Below, one piece after another: positions 39,577 through 48,983 of a DNA stretch of 64,000 nt. The stretch covers positions 1-64,000 of the forward strand of contig NZ_CP029773.1 of the NCBI RefSeq assembly GCF_003205835.1, given 5' to 3'. The notes under the pieces were generated by a model that saw only the letters and a program-made list of their open reading frames with translations, did no database searches and had not been told where the DNA came from. Origin of the DNA: Stenotrophomonas maltophilia (GTDB lineage: Bacteria; Pseudomonadota; Gammaproteobacteria; Xanthomonadales; Xanthomonadaceae). A program made the position numbers and the translations under genes. Within the stretch, counting starts at the first letter, position 1, and every line of letters begins with the position of its first letter.

Positions 39577-40059
39577 ATGGCCGGAGAAGTCCAGTTCGAT
39601 CGCACGGATATACGTCTGCTGGCTGAAATCCAGCGGGATGGGCGCGCCACCAACGCCGAGCTGGCGACACGGGTGAACCTCTCGCCCTCGGCCTGCCTGC
39701 GTCGCCTGCAGCGGTTGGAAAGCGAGGGCGTGATCGTCGGCTATGGCGCGCGGCTGGAACCGCGCCAGCTGCGCCTGGGCCTGCAGGCCTTCGTGCGCGT
39801 GCAGCTGGAAAAGCACGACCAGGCCGCCATCGGCCACTTCGTGGACAGCGTGCAGGGCTGGGATGAAGTGGTGGCCTGCCATGCACTGACCGGCGACATG
39901 GACTACCTGCTGCACGTCTACGTGCGCGACCTGGAGCACTTCTCGCACTTCCTGCTGGACCGGCTGCTCAATGCCGGCGGCGTGGCCGATGCCAATTCCA
40001 GCTTCGTGCTGCGCACGGTGAAGGGCTTCCAGGCATTGCCGCTTTCGCAGCTGGAATGA
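39577..40059 (+). CDS. Lrp/AsnC family regulator
   Basis: 160 residues. The N-terminal winged HTH reads FDRTDIRLLAEIQRDGRATNAELATRVNLSPSACLRRLQRLE, followed by the RAM ligand-sensing domain (GDMDYLLHVYVRDLEHF). Such proteins sense amino acids and form octamers. Divergent from phhA, with shared palindromes between. By analogy it may respond to phenylalanine or tyrosine and control phhA. The start ATG 39577 follows the palindrome directly. Confidence 0.92.
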   Translation: MAGEVQFDRTDIRLLAEIQRDGRATNAELATRVNLSPSACLRRLQRLESEGVIVGYGARLEPRQLRLGLQAFVRVQLEKHDQAAIGHFVDSVQGWDEVVACHALTGDMDYLLHVYVRDLEHFSHFLLDRLLNAGGVADANSSFVLRTVKGFQALPLSQLE

Positions 40060-40146
40060 ACGCGCCGCCGCGATTTGACGGCGCCGGGCGGGTAGCCGAG
40101 CATCTCCGCCCTGCGCGCGTCGCAGCGTTCCTTTCCGGTTCCACGC

Positions 40147-42147
40147 ATGTCCGAACTCCAGCACCCGCTGCCCACCACCACGTTCCTGCCGCTGCAGCGC
40201 AAGTCGCTGGCGCGCTACGTTGCCCATGGCACGCCACCGCAGACCGCAGTGGAGCAGGCCGGGCTGATGGCCGCGCAGCTGTGCCGGACGCGCCTGCATC
40301 CAGCAGCCGAGATCGAGCGCCTGCTGCATGATGCCTGCGCGTTGTTTGCCGGCAACGAAGGCGCAGCTGCACAACTGGCTGGCCCCGGTGGCGGTGGCCA
40401 GCCGGAGCTGGATGCCTGGCTGACCGCATTGGCCGCCCACGGCGTGCTGCTGGCGCCGGCGGAGATCCTGCAGGACGTCATCGCGCAGTCGCCACGGGAG
40501 TACCCGGGCCTGGCCCTGCAGCAGGCCTGCCAGGAAACCCTGGTCGAACATGAGATCCGCTTTCCCGCCACCTTTTCCAGTGACGACGACGAGGCCACGC
40601 AGGATGAGGTTGTCGCCGCGGATGCGCGGTCGGTCGAGCACCATGGCCTGTATACCTCCGAGCAGGCCCGCGTGCTGCGCGCCATCGCCGCCAACCCCGA
40701 TGAGCTGATCGACCTCGATGGCTATGCCGGCACCGGAAAGGGCCACCTGGTGCTGGCGCTGATGGAGGCGCGGCCGGGCCGCTACACCTACGTGGCTCCT
40801 TCGCGCGGGCAGGTGGAAGCCTTCCGCGCCCGCGTGCCGGCCAGCACTGCGGTGCGCCTGCTGACCCAGATCGAGTTCGCCAACCGCGTGGCGCAGCACG
40901 CCGCGCGCAGCGGCCAGACCGGTGGCTTCGTTGCCAGCTACCGGCGCAGCACCCGTACGCCGCGCGAGATTGCCGGCCGCATCGGCCTGCAGGGCATCGG
41001 TGGGCGCAGCCCGGAGCAGGTGCTGCTGACCGCGTTCGAGGCCATCAACCGTTGGTGCGCGTCGTCGGCAACGGGCTTGGCGTTCCAGCATTTCGACCGT
41101 TCGGTGCCCGCTGCGATGCTCGATGTGTCGCCGTACATGGCTGCCGCCGAGCACGTCTGGCGCTGCATGTTCGACGCCGAGCTGCAGCGGGGCACGCTGC
41201 TGAGTCTCAGCCCGGCGCACATCGGCAAGTGGCTGGCGCTGCGCGGCGTTACCCCCCCGCAGGACATGGGCATGCTGCTGGTGGACGAGGCGCATGACCT
41301 GAGCCCGTCGTGGAAGCAGTTGCTGGCCGGCCATGCGCCTGGCGTGGTCAGCCTGGGTGATCCGCACCAGTGCCTGACCGGTACGGTGCCGCGCTGGGCC
41401 GCGTCGAAGGTGCTGGAAATGCACCAGTCGGTGCGCCAGGGCAACCAGGTCGAGGGCCTGGTCAACCAGACCCTGGCACTGGATGGACTGGGCCAGGACA
41501 GTGGGCCGTTCGTCGGTGCCACCGACCGCGCCACCGGTGTGCTGCATTACCGCGACTGGGCGCAGGTGCCGAGCGAGGGCCTGCGCATCCATGGCAGCGT
41601 CGCCGATCTGGCCCTGGATGCGGCACAGCTGCACGCGCTCGGGCTGCGGCCCTACCTGCATCCGGCATCGCTGCGTGCGCTGCGCAGCGTGCTGCAACGG
41701 CCACTGGATGCGTGGCGCCGGCGCCGCGACAGCGCATCGGACCAGGAATGGGAGCGCTTCCTGGCCACGCAGGCCGACGAAGGGCACGGCGCGCTGGTTG
41801 AACTGTTCGGGTCCGCCGATCGGGTGCAGTCACTGCTGCAGGCGCTCGATGACCAGGACACGCCCGCTGAAGGGCGGGTGGCGCTGTGCCTGGCCGAACA
41901 CGCGAAGAACCTGCAGTTCGACGTGGTCTCGCTGTCGCCCGGTTGCTTCAGTGCGGGGCAGGGCGGGCGCATCTGGCACAACCCGGTGCGCGCGGTCTAT
42001 CTGGCGCTGACCCGTGCGCGACGCCAGCTGCACGTGCCGGCCGATGGCATGGAACAGCTGCAGCACACGGCGACACTGCAGGAGCAGGCCCGCCAGATGC
42101 GCAGGCGCGAGCGGCAGCAGGCCAGCGGTTACCGGCCCGCGCGCTAG
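40147..42147 (+). CDS. UvrD/Rep-like helicase with atypical Walker A
   Basis: 666 residues. A helical N-terminal region (about 1-170) of no recognised family precedes a superfamily 1 motor: motif I GYAGTGKGHLVLAL (near 197), motif II LLVDEAHDLSPSW, motif III SLGDPHQCLTG and motif VI VYLALTRARRQLHV. Motif I has GKGH where most relatives have GKT or GKS, so ATP use may be altered. Compared with UvrD or Rep it lacks the large 1B/2B insertions, and looks closer to the small F-box-helicase-like group. It is not in an evident operon. Role unknown. Confidence 0.7.
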   Translation: MSELQHPLPTTTFLPLQRKSLARYVAHGTPPQTAVEQAGLMAAQLCRTRLHPAAEIERLLHDACALFAGNEGAAAQLAGPGGGGQPELDAWLTALAAHGVLLAPAEILQDVIAQSPREYPGLALQQACQETLVEHEIRFPATFSSDDDEATQDEVVAADARSVEHHGLYTSEQARVLRAIAANPDELIDLDGYAGTGKGHLVLALMEARPGRYTYVAPSRGQVEAFRARVPASTAVRLLTQIEFANRVAQHAARSGQTGGFVASYRRSTRTPREIAGRIGLQGIGGRSPEQVLLTAFEAINRWCASSATGLAFQHFDRSVPAAMLDVSPYMAAAEHVWRCMFDAELQRGTLLSLSPAHIGKWLALRGVTPPQDMGMLLVDEAHDLSPSWKQLLAGHAPGVVSLGDPHQCLTGTVPRWAASKVLEMHQSVRQGNQVEGLVNQTLALDGLGQDSGPFVGATDRATGVLHYRDWAQVPSEGLRIHGSVADLALDAAQLHALGLRPYLHPASLRALRSVLQRPLDAWRRRRDSASDQEWERFLATQADEGHGALVELFGSADRVQSLLQALDDQDTPAEGRVALCLAEHAKNLQFDVVSLSPGCFSAGQGGRIWHNPVRAVYLALTRARRQLHVPADGMEQLQHTATLQEQARQMRRRERQQASGYRPAR

Positions 42148-42186
42148 CACGCGCGTCGCTGTCTGGCAGCGACACGCTGGCTCAGG

Positions 42187-43179
42187 TCAGCACTTGTCCT
42201 TGCGGCCCATCAGCTTGCCCAGGCGCGAGGCTTCCTCGCACTTCGGCGCGGCCACCGGTGCCGGTGCGGCCGCCGCGGCACGTGCGCGCTGCAGCTGCTG
42301 GATTTTCGCGCGGATCTGCGGCATCGCCGCCATCGCGGCTTTTTCGCCTTCCAGGATCGCGGTGCCACGCTGGCTGAAATCGGCGGCGCCGATGTCCAGC
42401 ACCTTCGGGCGGATGACGATGTCGGCGCGTGCCAGTTCCTGTTCGCCCAGGCGCTGGCCCATGATCGAGATGGACTGGTTGACGATGCCCAGCATGTCGG
42501 TCGGCGCCTTGCCGCTGGCCTTGCTGGAGATGTCCACGGCGATCACGAAGTCGGCGCCGAGCTGGCGCGCGGCATCCACCGGTACCGGGCTGACCACGCC
42601 GCCATCGATGTAGTTGCGGCCACCGATCTTCACCGGTTCGAACACGCCGGGGATGCTGCTCGACGCGCGCACCGCCTGGCCGACGTTGCCGCGCACGAAG
42701 ATCGCACGCTCGCCGGTCTCCAGCTGGGTGGCGACGGCGGCGAACGGCTTCTTCAGTCGCTCGGCAGGACGGTTGGCGACCTGCTCGTTGACGTAGTCCT
42801 GCAGCTTCTGGCCCTGCACCAGGCCGCCGGAGAACAGGCGCACGTCGCGGATGCTGGCTTCGTCCAGGGCGACTGCCTTGCTCTGCATCTGGAACGCGTC
42901 CATGCCGCTGGCGTACAGCGCACCCACCACGCTGCCGGCGCTGGTGCCGGACACCACGGCCGGTTCGAAGCCGTTGGCCTCCAGCATCTTGATCACGCCG
43001 ATGTGCGCGAAGCCCTTGGCTGCGCCACCGCCGAGGGCGATGCCGATCTTCACCGGCTTGGCCTGCGGCACCACGGTCGGCGCCGGCGGCGGTGTGGGGC
43101 GGACCGGGTCGCCACCGCAGCCGGCCAGCAGGCCGATCAGGGCGACGGACAGCAGCATGCGGGGGCGGAACAGGCTCAT
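42187..43179 (-). CDS. Patatin-like phospholipase lipoprotein
   Basis: 330 residues. Lipobox LLAGC gives lipidated Cys21, followed by a proline-rich linker. The patatin domain has the oxyanion loop GGGAAKGFAHIGV, the nucleophile motif VSGTSAGSVVG (GxSxG) and the catalytic aspartate in YIDGGVVSPVPV. The C-terminus is Ala-rich with a basic end. It is related to RssA/YlbK-type patatins, but membrane anchored. Predicted to be exported and to act on lipids in the envelope. Start MSLFRPRMLLSVALIGLLAGC at 43179. Confidence 0.92.
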   Translation of the reverse strand: MSLFRPRMLLSVALIGLLAGCGGDPVRPTPPPAPTVVPQAKPVKIGIALGGGAAKGFAHIGVIKMLEANGFEPAVVSGTSAGSVVGALYASGMDAFQMQSKAVALDEASIRDVRLFSGGLVQGQKLQDYVNEQVANRPAERLKKPFAAVATQLETGERAIFVRGNVGQAVRASSSIPGVFEPVKIGGRNYIDGGVVSPVPVDAARQLGADFVIAVDISSKASGKAPTDMLGIVNQSISIMGQRLGEQELARADIVIRPKVLDIGAADFSQRGTAILEGEKAAMAAMPQIRAKIQQLQRARAAAAAPAPVAAPKCEEASRLGKLMGRKDKC

Positions 43180-43284
43180 CGGCAGTGCGCTCGCGGCGCC
43201 GGATTCAGGAAAGGGCGCCAGCATACCGAAGCCGTGGCAGGGCGGGCAGGGTGGGTCGGCCCGCCCATTCATCGAATGCTTCGG

Positions 43285-43341
43285 GTAGTGCCGGCCGCTG
43301 GCCGGCAACATCGTGAAACAGCCGGCCAGCGGCCGGCACGA
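43285..43341. repeat. SMAG-type repeat, inverted pair
   Basis: GTAGTGCCGGCCGCTGGCCG starts at 43285 and CCAGCGGCCGGCACGAC ends at 43341; the right border reads CGAC in place of CTAC. The two hairpins are about 15 bases apart. It lies between the patatin gene start and the AIM24-type gene end. Confidence 0.88.
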
Positions 43342-43351
43342 CCGGGGGCGG

Positions 43352-44368
43352 TCAGAACCGGTTGTCGCCGTCCAGCATCCGGCCCAGGCCGCCCAGCACC
43401 GAGCCTTCGCCGCGGTTCTGGCCACCGCCCTGCGGCGCGGCCATCCACATGCGGCCGGCCAGACGCGAGAACGGCAGCGACTGCAGCCAGACCTTGCCCG
43501 GACCGGTCAGCGTGGCCAGGAACACGCCTTCGCCACCGAACAGCATGCTCTTGATGCCGGCCACCCGGCGCACGTCCATGTCTACGGTCGGGTGGTAGGC
43601 CACCACGCAGCCGGTATCCACATCCAGCCGCTCGCCCGCGGCCAGCTCGCGCTCCACCACGCAACCGCCGGCATGGATGAACACCCAGCCGTCGCCTTCC
43701 AGCTTCTGCATGATGAAACCTTCGCCGCCGAACAGGCCGGTCATGATCTTGCGCTGGAACTGCACGCCGATCTGCACGCCGCGCGCGCCGGCCAGGAAGC
43801 TGTCCTTCTGGCAGATCAGGCGGCCGCCATGCTGGTCCAGCTTCATTGCCAGCACGGTGCCGGGGTAGGGCGCGGCGAAGGCGACCTTGCCCTTGCCGTG
43901 GCGGCTCTGGGTGTAGACGGTGGCGAACAGGCTCTCGCCGGTCAGCACGCGCTTGCCGGCGGCCATCACCTTGCCCATGAAGCCGCCGCCCTGGTCGCCG
44001 TTGGCGGCGCCGAACACCGTGTCCATCTGCACGGTGGCATCCTTGAACATCAATGCGCCGGCCTCGGCAATGGCGCTCTCGCCGGGGTCGAGCTCGATCT
44101 CCACGAACTGCATTTCATGGCCGACGATGCGGAACTCGATGTCGTCGGCGCGGCCGCTGGCCGCGGCGGGGACCGGCGGCGGGGTGTTCGGCATGCCCGG
44201 GGCCGCGGACTGCAGTTCGGGCACCTCGGCAATCGAGGTCCACCCGCTCATGCCCTGGCACCAGGCCAGGGCGCGCGGGTTGGCCTGCGCATAACGGCGC
44301 GCGGCCTCGTCATCAAGCGGGCCGATACGCTCGGCCTGGGCGGAGGCATGGAAGTACCACTGGGTCAT
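43352..44368 (-). CDS. AIM24/TIGR00266 family protein with GYF_2-like N-terminus
   Basis: 338 residues. The first 55 or so (QWYFHASAQAERIGPLDDEAARRYAQANP, ALAWCQGMSGWTSIAEVPEL) form a GYF_2-type domain. A proline/alanine linker leads to the AIM24-like beta domain (EFRIVGHEMQFVEIELDPGESAIAEAGALMF, GLFGGEGFIMQKLEGDGWVFIHAGG). A Gly-rich tail ends it. Function of the family in bacteria is not established; the glycine repeats GGEGF and GGEGVF are conserved features. It stands alone between a SMAG repeat and the TonB receptor gene. Confidence 0.85.
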   Translation of the reverse strand: MTQWYFHASAQAERIGPLDDEAARRYAQANPRALAWCQGMSGWTSIAEVPELQSAAPGMPNTPPPVPAAASGRADDIEFRIVGHEMQFVEIELDPGESAIAEAGALMFKDATVQMDTVFGAANGDQGGGFMGKVMAAGKRVLTGESLFATVYTQSRHGKGKVAFAAPYPGTVLAMKLDQHGGRLICQKDSFLAGARGVQIGVQFQRKIMTGLFGGEGFIMQKLEGDGWVFIHAGGCVVERELAAGERLDVDTGCVVAYHPTVDMDVRRVAGIKSMLFGGEGVFLATLTGPGKVWLQSLPFSRLAGRMWMAAPQGGGQNRGEGSVLGGLGRMLDGDNRF

Positions 44369-44526
44369 TGCGACGGCTCCGCGGGGCTGGAAAACCCGAG
44401 TCTAGCGAGTGCACCGGGCGACGGGAGGCGCGGCCATGAACGGCCGGCATTTGCGGGGCAGGTGCTGTATTGCAACAATTATCTGGTAGCGCCGTTTTAC
44501 CACCCCTCCAAACACAGCCTACCGCC

Positions 44527-46797
44527 ATGTCCCCGACCCGCACTTCCCGTGGCCGATTTCCGGTCGCGCGCCCCCTCGTTGCCGCTCTTTCCGCCCTGCT
44601 GCCGCTGGTAGCAGCCGCCCAGGAAACCCCCGCTGCCAAGGATCCGGTTGCCCTCGACGCCCTGCAGGTGACCGCGCAGCGCCGCGTCGAGAACGCCAAG
44701 GACGTGCCGGTCGCGGTCTCCGCGATCCAGGGCGAGAAGCTGGATGTGCTCGGCTCGGCCGGCGATGACATCCGCTTCCTGGCCGCACGCGTGCCCAGCC
44801 TCAACATCGAGTCGTCCTACGGTCGTGCCTTCCCGCGCTTCTACATCCGCGGCCTGGGCAACACCGACTTCGACCTCAATGCGTCGCAGCCGGTGTCGCT
44901 GGTGTACGACGACGTGGTGCAGGAAAGCCCGCTGCTGAAGGGCTTCCCGCTGTTCGACCTGGCCAACGTGGAAGTGCTGCGCGGTCCGCAGGGCACGCTG
45001 TTCGGCCGCAACACGCCGGCCGGCGTGGTGAAGTTCGATTCGGCACGTCCGTCGCAGGATGCCGATGGCTACATCCGCGTCGGCTACGGCAGCTACAACA
45101 GCTGGAATGTGCAGGGCGCCTACGGCGGTCCGTTGACCGACCGCTGGTCGGCACGTGTCTCGGCGATCTACCAGCGCCGCGACGACTGGGTCGACAACAC
45201 CCGCGTCGGCGCCCCCAACAGCGGTTTCGAAGGCTATGACGAAGCCGCCGGCCGCGTGCAGTTCCTGTACGAAGGCGACGACTTCGAAGCGCTGTTCAAC
45301 CTGCACAAGCGCAAGCTCAACGGTACCGCGCGCCTGTTCCGCGCCAACATCATCCAGAAGGGTGGCAATTCGCTGGTCGAGAACTTCGATCGCGACAAGG
45401 TGGCCAACGATGGCGTCAACTTCTCCGACCTGAAGACCTGGGGCGGCAGCGCGCGCCTGCAGTGGAACCTCGGCTCGGTGACCCTGCACTCGATCACCGG
45501 TTATGAAACCGCCGAATCGCTCAACCGTGGCGACATCGACGGTGGCTACGGTGCGGCGTTCCTTGGCGCCGGCAACTACGGCCCGGGCCTGATTCCATTC
45601 TCCTCGGAGTCGGCTGACGGCCTGCCGCACCATCGCCAGTGGACGCAGGAATTCCGCATCGAGTCCAACGAGTGGGGCCGCTTCGACTGGCAGGCCGGCG
45701 TCTTCTATTTCGATGAAGACGTGACCATCAACAACTTCAACTACGACTCGTTGACCCCGGGCAATCCGCAGACCGGCCACGTGGTGCAGAACCAGCGCAA
45801 CAAGGCCTGGGCGGTGTTCGCTTCGGGTGACTTCGATGTCACCGACCGCTTCAAGCTGCGCGCCGGCGTGCGCTACACGCAGGACAAGAAGGACTTCAGC
45901 GCCAGCGTGCTGCAGGCCGTTCCGTTCGGTACCCCGGTCAGTGGCCCGTACCTGGCCAACACCGACGTCAACGACGTCAGCTGGGATGTCAGCGGTGTGT
46001 ACAAGCTGACCGACGACATCAATGCCTATGCCCGCGTGGCCAAGGGCTTCCGCGCGCCGTCGATCCAGGGCCGCCTGGCCTTCGCGCCGGGCCTGTCGCA
46101 GGCCGATTCGGAGAAGGTGATCTCGTACGAAGCCGGCATCAAGGCTGATCTGTTCGAGCGCCGCGCGCGCCTGGGCCTGAGCGTGTTCCGCTACAACGTC
46201 GATGGCCAGCAGCTGATCGCGGTGGGCGGCACCAACAACACCGCCACCCTGCTCAACGCCGACAAGACCATCGGCCAGGGCGTGGAGCTGGACCTGGAGG
46301 CCTACCTGGCCGACAACGTCCTGCTGACCTTCGGCAGCAGCTACAACGACACCGAGATCAAGGACAAGAACCTGGCGGTGGCGATCTGTGGCGGTGGCTG
46401 CACCATCACCGACCCGACCACGGTGATCAACGGCCAGACCTATGCGCTGGTGAACGGCAACCCGCTGCCGCAGGCACCGAAGTGGATCCACAACGCGACC
46501 CTGCGCGTGGGCTTCCCGCTCAGCGATGGCAGCGAGCTGTATGCCTACACGGACTGGGCCTACCGCAGTGCGGTGAACTTCTTCATCTACGAGTCGCCGG
46601 AATTCCGCGGCCGTAGTTCGCTGGAAGGCGGCCTGCGCCTGGGCTACAACTGGGATTACGGCCAGTACGACGTGGCCGTGTTCGGCCGCAACCTGACCAA
46701 CCAGACCCGCGTGGTCGGCGCGATCGACTTCAATAACCTGACCGGCTTCCTCAACGAGCCGCGTACCTGGGGCGTGGAGTTCACCGCGAAGTTCTGA
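44527..46797 (+). CDS. TonB-dependent outer-membrane receptor, second
   Basis: 756 residues. A signal peptide (LVAALSALLPLVAAAQ), a TonB-box-like stretch (VALDALQVTAQRR), a plug (VPSLNIESSYGRAFPRFYIRGLGN, NVEVLRGPQGTLFGRNTPAGVV) and a barrel ending in TWGVEFTAKF with terminal Phe. The plug resembles the iron-complex/vitamin receptor family whose members take up siderophores or other ligands. The ligand is not identifiable. ATG 44527 is chosen because the signal peptide starts there. A terminator follows at 46823. Confidence 0.92.
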   Translation: MSPTRTSRGRFPVARPLVAALSALLPLVAAAQETPAAKDPVALDALQVTAQRRVENAKDVPVAVSAIQGEKLDVLGSAGDDIRFLAARVPSLNIESSYGRAFPRFYIRGLGNTDFDLNASQPVSLVYDDVVQESPLLKGFPLFDLANVEVLRGPQGTLFGRNTPAGVVKFDSARPSQDADGYIRVGYGSYNSWNVQGAYGGPLTDRWSARVSAIYQRRDDWVDNTRVGAPNSGFEGYDEAAGRVQFLYEGDDFEALFNLHKRKLNGTARLFRANIIQKGGNSLVENFDRDKVANDGVNFSDLKTWGGSARLQWNLGSVTLHSITGYETAESLNRGDIDGGYGAAFLGAGNYGPGLIPFSSESADGLPHHRQWTQEFRIESNEWGRFDWQAGVFYFDEDVTINNFNYDSLTPGNPQTGHVVQNQRNKAWAVFASGDFDVTDRFKLRAGVRYTQDKKDFSASVLQAVPFGTPVSGPYLANTDVNDVSWDVSGVYKLTDDINAYARVAKGFRAPSIQGRLAFAPGLSQADSEKVISYEAGIKADLFERRARLGLSVFRYNVDGQQLIAVGGTNNTATLLNADKTIGQGVELDLEAYLADNVLLTFGSSYNDTEIKDKNLAVAICGGGCTITDPTTVINGQTYALVNGNPLPQAPKWIHNATLRVGFPLSDGSELYAYTDWAYRSAVNFFIYESPEFRGRSSLEGGLRLGYNWDYGQYDVAVFGRNLTNQTRVVGAIDFNNLTGFLNEPRTWGVEFTAKF

Positions 46798-46822
46798 TGC
46801 GGTGGCTGCGTTGATGCAATGA

Positions 46823-46855
46823 AGAAGGGCCGGCGCAATGCCGGCCCTTCTGCTT
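46823..46855. terminator. Hairpin terminator after the second TonB receptor
   Basis: A perfect 12-bp stem, AGAAGGGCCGGC (46823-46834) and GCCGGCCCTTCT (46840-46851), with a 5-base loop. The T-tract is weak (TGCTT), so termination may be partial. Confidence 0.65.
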
Positions 46856-46876
46856 CACACCCACCGGTTGCCGAAT

Positions 46877-46976
46877 GGGGGCAGTGCCCTTCCCAGCGGA
46901 AAGGGATCCGACCCCGATGGCATCGGCATTCCGCGCTGGGGTCAGATCCCTTTCCGAAGGGAAGGGCTCTGACCCC
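46877..46976. repeat. Two GGGGTCAGATCC-type palindromes in tandem
   Basis: Palindrome one (46877-46915) has mismatched arms, GGGGGCAGTGCCCTTCCC and GGAAAGGGATCCGACCCC. Palindrome two (46938-46976) has arms GGGGTCAGATCCCTTTCC and GGGAAGGGCTCTGACCCC. They are of the same family as 13239-13279 and 56359-56401. They fill the space between the second receptor terminator and the acid phosphatase stop. Confidence 0.8.
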
Positions 46977-46986
46977 GGATCACCGC

Positions 46987-47832
46987 TTACAGCGCGCTCT
47001 GCGGGCGTACCTTCAGCACCGCATTCTCGGTAGCGCAATCACGGCTGGAGTGCAGGCCGGCCTTGCGTGCGGCGGCGATTTCCTTGCGTGCGGCCAGCAG
47101 GTCCTTGTTGAACGCGGCGTTGTCGTGCAGGCGGGCCACGGCGGCGGCGCCCATGAAACGGCCTTCGAGGATGTCGCTCTGCCAGTGCACGTTGCAGACC
47201 AGGCGGCTCTCGCCGTAGTTGCGGCCACGGGCCTGGATGGCATCGGCGCGGTCCGGCGCGATCTCGGACAGGATCAGTGCCCAGGCCCAGCCGATCGAGG
47301 TGTGGCCGGACGGGTAGGAACCGTTCTTGCGCAGGCCTTCCTCGTCCTTCGGCGAGCAGGTCGGTTCACCGTTGACCATGAACGGGCGCGGGCGCTGGTA
47401 GTGGTTCTTGGCCGCCTTGGTGGCGGCGCTGGCGTCGATCCGGCTGCGCTCGAGCAGTCGGTACAGCGCCGGGGTCTTCACCGCATCGACGTCGATGTCA
47501 GCGGCGCAGGAGAAGTGGTTGGCCCCTTCGGGGAAGCCGAGCTCCGCATCGACGCCGGCCTGGGCGAAGCGCGGGCTGCCACGCAGCGCGCGGGCTTCAC
47601 GGCTGACCTGTTCGTCCAGGGCGAGGGCGGCCGAACCGGCGACCGGTGGTGCCGGCACCAGGTCGAGGCTGGCCGGTACCGCGCTCTTGTCGAGATAGCC
47701 CACCGCCTTGGTGGTGATGTTGGCTTCGACGGCGGTCGGCTTGGTGGCGGTGGCGGTGGCGGCACAACCGGCCAGGGCCGCGATGACGGCGAGGCCGAGC
47801 AGCGGGCGGGCAGGGTGGGAAAGCAGCGACAT
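46987..47832 (-). CDS. Class A non-specific acid phosphatase (PAP2 superfamily)
   Basis: 281 residues. Lipobox-like LAGC near residue 23 (ALAGCAATATATK) suggests an exported lipoprotein. The PAP2 catalytic motif set is complete: KNHYQRPRPF (KX6RP), GSYPSGHTS (PSGH) and SRLVCNVHWQSD (SRX5HX3D). Such enzymes (PhoC, PhoN type) hydrolyse phosphomonoesters in the periplasm and vanadate-sensitive haloperoxidases share the fold. Start MSLLSHPARPLLGL at 47832; a longer frame upstream has no signal-peptide logic. Confidence 0.9.
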   Translation of the reverse strand: MSLLSHPARPLLGLAVIAALAGCAATATATKPTAVEANITTKAVGYLDKSAVPASLDLVPAPPVAGSAALALDEQVSREARALRGSPRFAQAGVDAELGFPEGANHFSCAADIDVDAVKTPALYRLLERSRIDASAATKAAKNHYQRPRPFMVNGEPTCSPKDEEGLRKNGSYPSGHTSIGWAWALILSEIAPDRADAIQARGRNYGESRLVCNVHWQSDILEGRFMGAAAVARLHDNAAFNKDLLAARKEIAAARKAGLHSSRDCATENAVLKVRPQSAL

Positions 47833-48093
47833 GGACGGGCTCCGGAGGAAAAACATCGCGTCATGATCGCAGCCCGTATGCGGCACCGCAGTGGCCATCG
47901 GTCATACGGCCAGACCCGGCATGGTCATCCCGGCGATATGAAAAGCGTCATCGATTGACGTCAGTCTCCTGAATCTGGGCGCAGCGCACGGACTTTCACG
48001 CGACTGCACCGCGAGCATCGGCACAACGGCCAGCGCCAGGGCCGTCCAGTTCCAGCCGGGTCGGGGGGATCCGCTGACAGAGGGAGAGAAGCG

Positions 48094-48972
48094 ATGCGCA
48101 GCACCGCAACAGGAAGTACCGTCCTGGCCCTGCTCCTCGGGCTGGCAATCGCGCCGACGCAGGCCGCCGATGTGGTCGGCGTGGCCTTCGTGCACGGCAC
48201 TGGCGCGCAGACCAACGCGACCCAGGACTACTGGCAGCCGGCGATCATCGACACCGTGCGCCAGGGCCTGCCGAACAGCAGCAACTACGTCGTCATCAAC
48301 TGCGACTTCACCCAGTACATGTGGAAGCCGGAAGCCGCCGGTTGCCTGGCCAACCAGCTGACCAGCTTCATCGACAGCCGTGGCATCACCCAGCTGGTGG
48401 TGATCACCCATTCCAACGGCGGCAACGTGATGCGCTGGATCCTGTCCAACCCGACCTACGACAGCCGCTATCCGAAGATCATCCGCACGGTGCGCAAGGT
48501 CAACGCGCTGGCACCGTCCTCGGCCGGCACGCCGCTGGCCGATGCGGTGCTCAACGGCAACACCTTCGAAACCTCGCTGGGCTGGCTGCTGGGCTACAAG
48601 AACGACGCGGTGCGCCAGCAGCAGGTGGCGAGCATGGCCACCTACAACGCGCAGAACCTGTACGGCACCGCCGGTCGCCCGGCGCTGCCCAAGCCGTTCC
48701 GCGCCGTGGTCGGCAGCGACGTGGAATCGGCGGTGTGGGACAGCAACAGCTACTGCGGTGGCTACGCCGCCAATGTCGGCCTGGAGTTCACCCAGAACTG
48801 GCTGTCGTCCTGCTCCGATGGCTTCCTGGAGTGCAGCAGCCAGAAGGCCGCCGGCACCACCTGGTTCACCGACAAACAGCGCACCAAGGATGCCGAGCCA
48901 CTCAGCCACAACCAGAGCCGCCGCGAGTGCTTCGGCCTCGGCACCCTGCTGCGCAACGACCTGACCCAGTGA
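48094..48972 (+). CDS. Secreted alpha/beta hydrolase (lipase/esterase-like)
   Basis: 292 residues. A signal peptide (VLALLLGLAIAPTQA, cleavage near 25) is followed by a hydrolase start VGVAFVHGTGAQ and a serine motif VVITHSNGGNVMRW (HSNGG where many relatives have GHSxG). Several Cys in the C-terminal half (YCGGY, SCSDGFLECSS) suggest disulfides, consistent with export. The substrate is unknown. ATG 48094 follows an AGGGAG ribosome site. The following gene starts 11 bases after the stop, so they form an operon. Confidence 0.8.
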   Translation: MRSTATGSTVLALLLGLAIAPTQAADVVGVAFVHGTGAQTNATQDYWQPAIIDTVRQGLPNSSNYVVINCDFTQYMWKPEAAGCLANQLTSFIDSRGITQLVVITHSNGGNVMRWILSNPTYDSRYPKIIRTVRKVNALAPSSAGTPLADAVLNGNTFETSLGWLLGYKNDAVRQQQVASMATYNAQNLYGTAGRPALPKPFRAVVGSDVESAVWDSNSYCGGYAANVGLEFTQNWLSSCSDGFLECSSQKAAGTTWFTDKQRTKDAEPLSHNQSRRECFGLGTLLRNDLTQ

Positions 48973-48983
48973 GGGAGACGACC

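Noticed and set aside
44497..46491. A 664-codon minus-strand frame across the second TonB receptor
   Set aside because: Antisense to a clear receptor gene and made of complementary-strand codon bias; no domain seen.
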